A stretch of DNA of 64,000 nt from an uncultured Lachnospiraceae bacterium (GTDB taxonomy: Bacteria; Bacillota; Clostridia; Lachnospirales; Lachnospiraceae): the NCBI GenBank assembly GCA_910587095.1, contig CAJUMJ010000054.1, forward strand, positions 1 to 64,000, written 5' to 3'. A program made the position numbers and the translations under genes. Of the stretch, positions 59,742-64,000 are shown piece by piece. Positions within the stretch are counted from its first letter, which is position 1. Each line of letters opens with the position of its first letter. The notes beneath the pieces are model-generated. The model did no database searches and was not told where the DNA came from. It saw only the letters and a list, made by a program, of their open reading frames with translations.

Positions 59742-60785
59742 ATGGGAATTGCAAAAGAAAAGTTTGGTAAGATGGAAACGGGTGAAGAAATATATTTGTT
59801 CACCTTGAGAAATAAAAACGGCGTGGAGGCGAGGATCACCAATTTTGGCGCGGCCATTGTGAACCTGTTTGTGCCGGATAAAGACGGGAAAGCGGAAGAT
59901 ATTGTTCTCGGTTTTGACAAGCTGGAGGATTATTTTAATAATCCCAGTTTTTTTGGCGCGGTTATAGGGCCAAACGCGAACCGTATTGGCGGAGCGGCTT
60001 TTGAACTGGAAGGAAAGGAATATCACCTGTCTGTCAACGACGGCCCCAATAATTTGCACAGCGATATAGACAACGGCTACCATAAGCGTCCGTGGACGGT
60101 GGAAGAGGAGGGCGAAAACAGCCTGACGCTCGCGCTTGAGGGTAAAGACGGCGATCTCGGTTTTCCGGGCAATAAAAAGGTGACGGTGACTTATGCGCTT
60201 ACGGATGATAACGAGCTGAAACTGCATTACAAAGCGACGGGCGACAGGAATACCTTGATTAACCTGACTAACCATACGTATTTCAACCTGGCAGGACATG
60301 ATTCAGGAAGTATAGAAGGACAGCTTCTTAAACTGAATGCAAGCTGTTACACACCGGTATTGCCGGGAGCGATTCCGACAGGAGAGATTGCGCCGGTTGC
60401 GGGAACCCCTCTGGACTTTACGCAAATGAAAGAAATCGGTAAAGAGATAGGAGCGGATTGGGAGCAGCTTAAGCTGGTACAAGGTTATGACCATAATCTT
60501 GTGCTTGACGAAGCGGATGGCTCGATGCGCGAGGTTGCGGAGGCCAGGGATCCAAAGAGCGGCCGCAGAATGAAAGTATTCAGCGATTTGCCGGGGATGC
60601 AGTTTTATGCCGGCAACTGTATTGTCAAGCAGGACGGAAAAGGCGGTGTAACATATATGCCCCGCACGGGATTTTGTCTGGAAACCCAGTATTTCCCGGA
60701 CAATGTCCATCATCCCGAGTTTTCCCAGGCGGTGTTTGGGCCGGATCGGGTTTATGAGACGGAGACGATTTATCAGTTTGTTTAG
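59742..60785 (+). CDS. galM: Aldose 1-epimerase (galactose mutarotase)
   Basis: 347 residues. GalM family: ITNFGAAIVNLFVPDKDG, GPNANRIGGAAFELEGKEYH, NLHSDIDNGYHKRPW, TNHTYFNLAGHDSG with a catalytic His, GYDHNLVLDE and the catalytic Glu region near FCLETQYFPDN. Interconverts alpha and beta anomers of glucose or galactose. Not linked to other sugar genes here. GAAGGAGGG precedes the ATG. Confidence 0.94.
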   Translation: MGIAKEKFGKMETGEEIYLFTLRNKNGVEARITNFGAAIVNLFVPDKDGKAEDIVLGFDKLEDYFNNPSFFGAVIGPNANRIGGAAFELEGKEYHLSVNDGPNNLHSDIDNGYHKRPWTVEEEGENSLTLALEGKDGDLGFPGNKKVTVTYALTDDNELKLHYKATGDRNTLINLTNHTYFNLAGHDSGSIEGQLLKLNASCYTPVLPGAIPTGEIAPVAGTPLDFTQMKEIGKEIGADWEQLKLVQGYDHNLVLDEADGSMREVAEARDPKSGRRMKVFSDLPGMQFYAGNCIVKQDGKGGVTYMPRTGFCLETQYFPDNVHHPEFSQAVFGPDRVYETETIYQFV

Positions 60786-60940
60786 CGTGAAAAGAGTTTC
60801 TAAAGATGTCCCGCCATAGGACGGGACGCCAAGAAACCGTCTCACACAGGAGAATGCCCAAAATACGGGCATTCTCCAGGACGAACTTGTTCGTCCGTGG
60901 ATTTTGAGATTCCGTATAGCGGAATCATGGCGGTTAGCGT
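60786..60940 (+). repeat. Modular hairpin repeat, copy C
   Basis: Begins at the galM stop. GTCCC...GGGAC hairpin, GGAGAATGCCC/GGGCATTCTCC with the loop side extended by a compensating base pair, an extra module GGACGAAC-TT-GTTCGTCC (60879-60896), then GATTCCGT-ATA-GCGGAATC and TGGCGGTTAG. It lacks the GGAGTTGC hairpin of copies A and B. Confidence 0.78.
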
Positions 60941-60965
60941 GTCATAGCACAATATAGAATCAATA

Positions 60966-61000
60966 GAGGAGCCGAGGCGTTTGCTTTGGCTTCTTTTCTT
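60966..61000 (+). terminator. Terminator downstream of galM
   Basis: GAGCC/GGCTT and AGGC/GCTT pair with wobbles around loop GTTT, followed by TTCTTTTCTTTT. The remaining 61001-61136 shows no gene; it presumably holds the promoter of the LysM gene. Confidence 0.6.
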
Positions 61001-61136
61001 TTATGAATGTAAGCAAACCTTTGCCAGTTACCGCCTGATGCGCCATTTTTCGCAGGAAATCTGTGTTATGATCAGCGCAGAAACAGAAGAAACAGCATAG
61101 CGTTTGGCTGTGCCGGTTTGGGATCCGTGAGGCGGC

Positions 61137-62270
61137 ATGACGGGAAGGTTGGAGAGAATGGGAACAGGATTAGCAGGTTTTTACAATGATATGAAAGAAA
61201 AGAAGCATGAAATTTATGTGGAGGAGTATGTTCTGTCGTATTTGAAGCGGGAGGCCGATTCCTTGCAGTTGTCGGAAATTTATTTTTACGGACAAAGAGA
61301 AAATGGCGGCAGAAAGATTTTGGTCTACGGTGCGGGGCGGGAAAAAGGCATTGCCGCATTTGCGGGGTATGAGCTTTTGACGGAGCTTGTATGCCGACTG
61401 ACACAGGCCGGCCCGGTATTTATGCTGCGCGGTGCGGACGGATCCTGCAAGGCTGTAGGTTTTCAGGTCTTTTACGAGAACAACGAGGCGATGCAGAGCT
61501 TCCTGATTGAGTGGACAGGCAGTGCGGAAAAGGGCAGGACAAAGGAGGAAAGCGCCGGACGGGAAACGGCGGTATTTCCTGTGGTGTCGGAGGCAAAAAT
61601 GAAAAAACAAGTGGTTCACGGCGCTATATCCGTGCAGCTTTGTCTTATTATGGTGGCATTGGTGGCAATTGTGATCAGTTCCACCGACAGCTATGACAAA
61701 ATGGAACAGTTGGGGCGGTCGGCAAAAGAGGTGTTTTTTGCCATAGAAAATCAGGAGACAGAGGAGGTGGCAAAGAATCCGGGAGAGAAGAAGGAGATTT
61801 TGGTGGAGCGGAATGTGGCGGCGGAGAAAACCCTGGTGACGGAGATTGCAGAGGGGCAGCAGGAACCGGATTCTTCGGATAAGGAAACCGCGCAGACAGC
61901 CGTCGAACCGGATGCGGAGTCGCAGGAGAGTGTTCTGGAACCGATAGAGGACAAGCAGGAGGAATCTACTGATAAAGCCGGGGATGATGAAAAGGAGGAA
62001 GAGGATTCCACGGACTCCGGGGAGGAAGAGGAGAAAGAGAACCAAAGCGAGGAGGATACACAGGACGACGGGGTGCAGAGCGAGGAGGAAAACGAGGAGG
62101 CGCTCTCCAGAAGTATAACCAGGTATTATGAAGTGGAGAAAGGGGACACTCTTTACACGATTAGCCAGAAAATTTATGGGGACATTTCGCGGGTGGAAAA
62201 AATTTGTGAGGTTAACCAGATTTCGGATCCCGACAGTATTCGCTCCGGACAGAAAATCATTCTTCCGTAG
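61137..62270 (+). CDS. Membrane-anchored LysM-domain protein
   Basis: 377 residues. A cytoplasmic N-terminal domain (about 1-155, unrecognised), one membrane helix (about 160-182), a long extracellular Glu/Asp/Ser-rich region (about 190-325) and a C-terminal LysM domain (about 330-376: YYEVEKGDTLYTISQKIYG). It should bind peptidoglycan outside the membrane. Type II topology, no signal peptide. Start uncertain: an ATG at 61158 with TTGGAGAG is an alternative. Confidence 0.82.
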   Translation: MTGRLERMGTGLAGFYNDMKEKKHEIYVEEYVLSYLKREADSLQLSEIYFYGQRENGGRKILVYGAGREKGIAAFAGYELLTELVCRLTQAGPVFMLRGADGSCKAVGFQVFYENNEAMQSFLIEWTGSAEKGRTKEESAGRETAVFPVVSEAKMKKQVVHGAISVQLCLIMVALVAIVISSTDSYDKMEQLGRSAKEVFFAIENQETEEVAKNPGEKKEILVERNVAAEKTLVTEIAEGQQEPDSSDKETAQTAVEPDAESQESVLEPIEDKQEESTDKAGDDEKEEEDSTDSGEEEEKENQSEEDTQDDGVQSEEENEEALSRSITRYYEVEKGDTLYTISQKIYGDISRVEKICEVNQISDPDSIRSGQKIILP

Positions 62271-62395
62271 AAAAACATAAAAGCTGGTGTGACAAATTGT
62301 CTTTGCGGTGACGCTTATCTTGTGTTACACTCTTTTCTATAGTGGACGGGTAAACTGAACGTTTTCTATGAAATAACATGGCAGAGGTACATCGG

Positions 62396-63604
62396 ATGGC
62401 TAACATCAGAGACTATCTGAGGAAAAAGGAAAAACGGGATAAAGAAAACAAACCGCCGAGGGTTAGTTACAGGGAAAAGATAAAAAGTCACAAATTTACA
62501 ATATTTTACCGTATTTCTCTTACCCTGATTTTGCTTACGGCATTGGGGGCCGTTCTTTTCATCCAGTGGCAAAATAAGGTCTATACGGAAGTTATGGAGC
62601 TTTCCAGCGTAGAAATTAAAATCACATCGGATGCACAGCTTATGCCTTTTGGTTCGCGGCTGCTCACCTACAGCAAGGACGGGATCAGTTGTATGGACAC
62701 AAAAGGGAATGCGGTTTGGAATCAGACTTACGAGATGCAAAATCCCATGGTGGACATCAATCAGAACGTGGCGGCTGTCGGGGACTATAACGGCAGACAG
62801 ATCTATGTGATGAGCACGGATTCTCTGCTCGGAAGCATTACGACAAACCGGCCGATGCGAAATTTTTGCGTATCCGCGGGTGGAGTGGTCGCGGTGGTGT
62901 TGGATGATAAGGATGTCACGCTCATATGTCTGTATGATGCGCAGGGAAAGGAGCTGGTGCGGTTTAGGACAACCATGAAGGAAAGCGGTTATCCCGTCGA
63001 CGTGTCCATTTCGCCCAGCGGGGAACTTGTGTGCGTGTCCTATCTGTATGTGGACGGCGGGCATATGAAATCCAGCGTCGCTTTTTATAATTTTGGGGCG
63101 GTGGGACAGAACAGCACAGACAACTATGTGAGCGGCTACGATTACATAGATACAGTCGTCCCTCTGACACATTTTTTGGATAATCAGTCTTTGTTTGCGG
63201 TTTCCGATGACAGAATTATGTTTTTTGGCGGAGCGCAGAAGCCGGTCAGCGTGGCGGAGAGACTGCTGGATGACGAGGTGAGGGGCGTATATTACGGAGA
63301 CGAATATGTGGGACTGGTGTTTAGCAGTAAGGAGAGTGGCAGCAGATACCGCCTGGATGTGTATCACAAGTCGGGAAATTTTGTGCATTCTATTGAATTT
63401 GACATAGAATGTAGAGATATATTGTTCCACAATAACCAGATTATTATTTATAACGAGTCCGACTGCCGGATCTACAACAGCAGAGGGATGCAGAAATATA
63501 CCGGAAAATTCAACAAGACGGCTCTGATGCTGATACCGCAAAACGCGGCCTACAATTACATGGTGGTGACGCCGGAATCTGTTGATATGATAGAGCTGAG
63601 ATAA
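62396..63604 (+). CDS. DUF5711 family membrane protein (beta-propeller-like)
   Basis: 402 residues from MANIRDYLRKKEKR. Basic N-terminus, one membrane helix (about 36-58), then an extracellular region of repeated beta-strand units (SKDGISCMDTKGNAVWNQTY; CLYDAQGKELVRFR; SPSGELVCVSYLYVDGG; YHKSGNFVHSIEF) that suggest a WD40/PQQ-like propeller. It matches the DUF5711 type common in Lachnospiraceae. Function unknown, perhaps cell envelope. AGAGG precedes the ATG; an ATG six codons upstream is possible. Confidence 0.8.
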   Translation: MANIRDYLRKKEKRDKENKPPRVSYREKIKSHKFTIFYRISLTLILLTALGAVLFIQWQNKVYTEVMELSSVEIKITSDAQLMPFGSRLLTYSKDGISCMDTKGNAVWNQTYEMQNPMVDINQNVAAVGDYNGRQIYVMSTDSLLGSITTNRPMRNFCVSAGGVVAVVLDDKDVTLICLYDAQGKELVRFRTTMKESGYPVDVSISPSGELVCVSYLYVDGGHMKSSVAFYNFGAVGQNSTDNYVSGYDYIDTVVPLTHFLDNQSLFAVSDDRIMFFGGAQKPVSVAERLLDDEVRGVYYGDEYVGLVFSSKESGSRYRLDVYHKSGNFVHSIEFDIECRDILFHNNQIIIYNESDCRIYNSRGMQKYTGKFNKTALMLIPQNAAYNYMVVTPESVDMIELR

Positions 63605-63632
63605 TGATACGATATACTGGAAAAAGAATTTA

Positions 63633-64000
63633 ATGATGAAACAGGATATGTTTACATACGCTTTCGCGGCGGCAATGGTTTTACTTCTAATATGGAGAAT
63701 AAAGGGTGGGTATGCCTGTGGGATGATGCAGGAGATTGTCAATATCCTGTCGGGTGCGTCCGCTCTGTTTTGTGCAGCATTGCTATTACTGGCGGTTAAC
63801 AGCGCGATGACAAAATCCATGCACATTCTCACTGCGTGTATTGCGGCGCTGGTCATACTGGGAATAGCTTTCAGATTGTGCAGTCTGATTTTCAAGCCGC
63901 TTTTGGCGGTGGGTAATATTTCCTTGCTCAGCGGCATAAACAAATTGCTCGGTGCTTTATTGGGCGTTATGGAGGCGGTGCTGATCGCTTATATTGTTTA
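63633..64000 (+). CDS. CvpA-like membrane protein (3' end outside window)
   Basis: Partial. The visible 122 residues contain helices at about 7-20, 40-60, 67-92 and 105 onward. The ending GALLGVMEAVLIAYIV matches the CvpA-family third or fourth helix. CvpA proteins are small inner-membrane proteins linked to colicin V production and stress. The start is one of two adjacent ATGs; it follows the DUF5711 gene by 28 bp, so they are probably co-transcribed. Confidence 0.65.
   Translation, partial: MMKQDMFTYAFAAAMVLLLIWRIKGGYACGMMQEIVNILSGASALFCAALLLLAVNSAMTKSMHILTACIAALVILGIAFRLCSLIFKPLLAVGNISLLSGINKLLGALLGVMEAVLIAYIV

Noticed and set aside
61170..62045. Leu/Phe-rich minus-strand frame resembling a membrane protein
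   Set aside because: It is the complement of the Glu-rich region of the LysM protein; complements of GAG/GAA codons always read as Leu/Phe/Ser.

Overview
The window looks like a chromosomal segment of a Clostridia bacterium, most likely Lachnospiraceae (inferred). Reasons: strong AGGAGG-type ribosome binding sites, the gene orders rpsF-ssb-rpsR, gdpP-rplI-dnaB and tRNA-Ser/SRP RNA/tadA/dnaX/ebfC/recR, a two-subunit transketolase, many sugar ABC transporters, a YesL protein, and lineage-type proteins such as DUF6128 and DUF5711. No phage, CRISPR array or intact insertion sequence was seen.

Layout. (1) 309-6800: a small 2[4Fe-4S] ferredoxin, then a minus-strand housekeeping block (rpsF-ssb-rpsR, gdpP-rplI-dnaB, a MerR-type protein). 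(2) 7157-10918: two chemoreceptors around a tiny two-helix membrane protein. (3) 11422-23634: pentose block with a ChvE/GguA/GguB-type monosaccharide ABC transporter, an AraR-like repressor, araA, an FGGY kinase, araD, split transketolase and rpe. Imported L-arabinose would become xylulose 5-phosphate and enter the pentose phosphate pathway. Two AraR-box-like operators lie just upstream of araA. (4) 23787-39570: accessory sugar locus. It holds a ROK regulator, then rpiR, an ADP-dependent sugar kinase homologue, a xylulokinase, a ribose-type ABC transporter, a DUF4432 epimerase, a class II aldolase, a lyxose-isomerase-type enzyme, a DhaK-DhaL fusion kinase, a triose-phosphate-isomerase paralogue and an RpiB-like isomerase. 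The last three have the composition known from tetrulose (erythrulose) catabolism.

(5) 39834-46275: MATE transporter, a lone BlaI-type regulator, a VanZ remnant, an acetyltransferase, an HD-GYP protein, a YesL protein and a diguanylate cyclase. (6) 46661-49737: copper resistance, csoR with a textbook operator and copA carrying a C-terminal CopZ-like domain with its own internal start signals. (7) 49991-53559: multi-sugar ABC ATPase, CdaR/PucR-type regulator, DUF6128 protein. (8) 53562-60785: PflX-like radical SAM protein, SRP RNA, tRNA-Ser, tadA, pfk, dnaX-ebfC-recR, aldose 1-epimerase. (9) 61137-64000: LysM protein, DUF5711 protein, start of a CvpA-like protein.

Intergenic DNA is unusually structured. 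There are two copies of a MITE-like element with inverted ends, one flanked by a 12-bp direct repeat; a separate 191-bp element with 23-bp inverted ends; and four copies of a modular hairpin repeat whose stems co-vary. The strongest candidates for something undescribed are the sugar pathway of block 4 and these repeat families.
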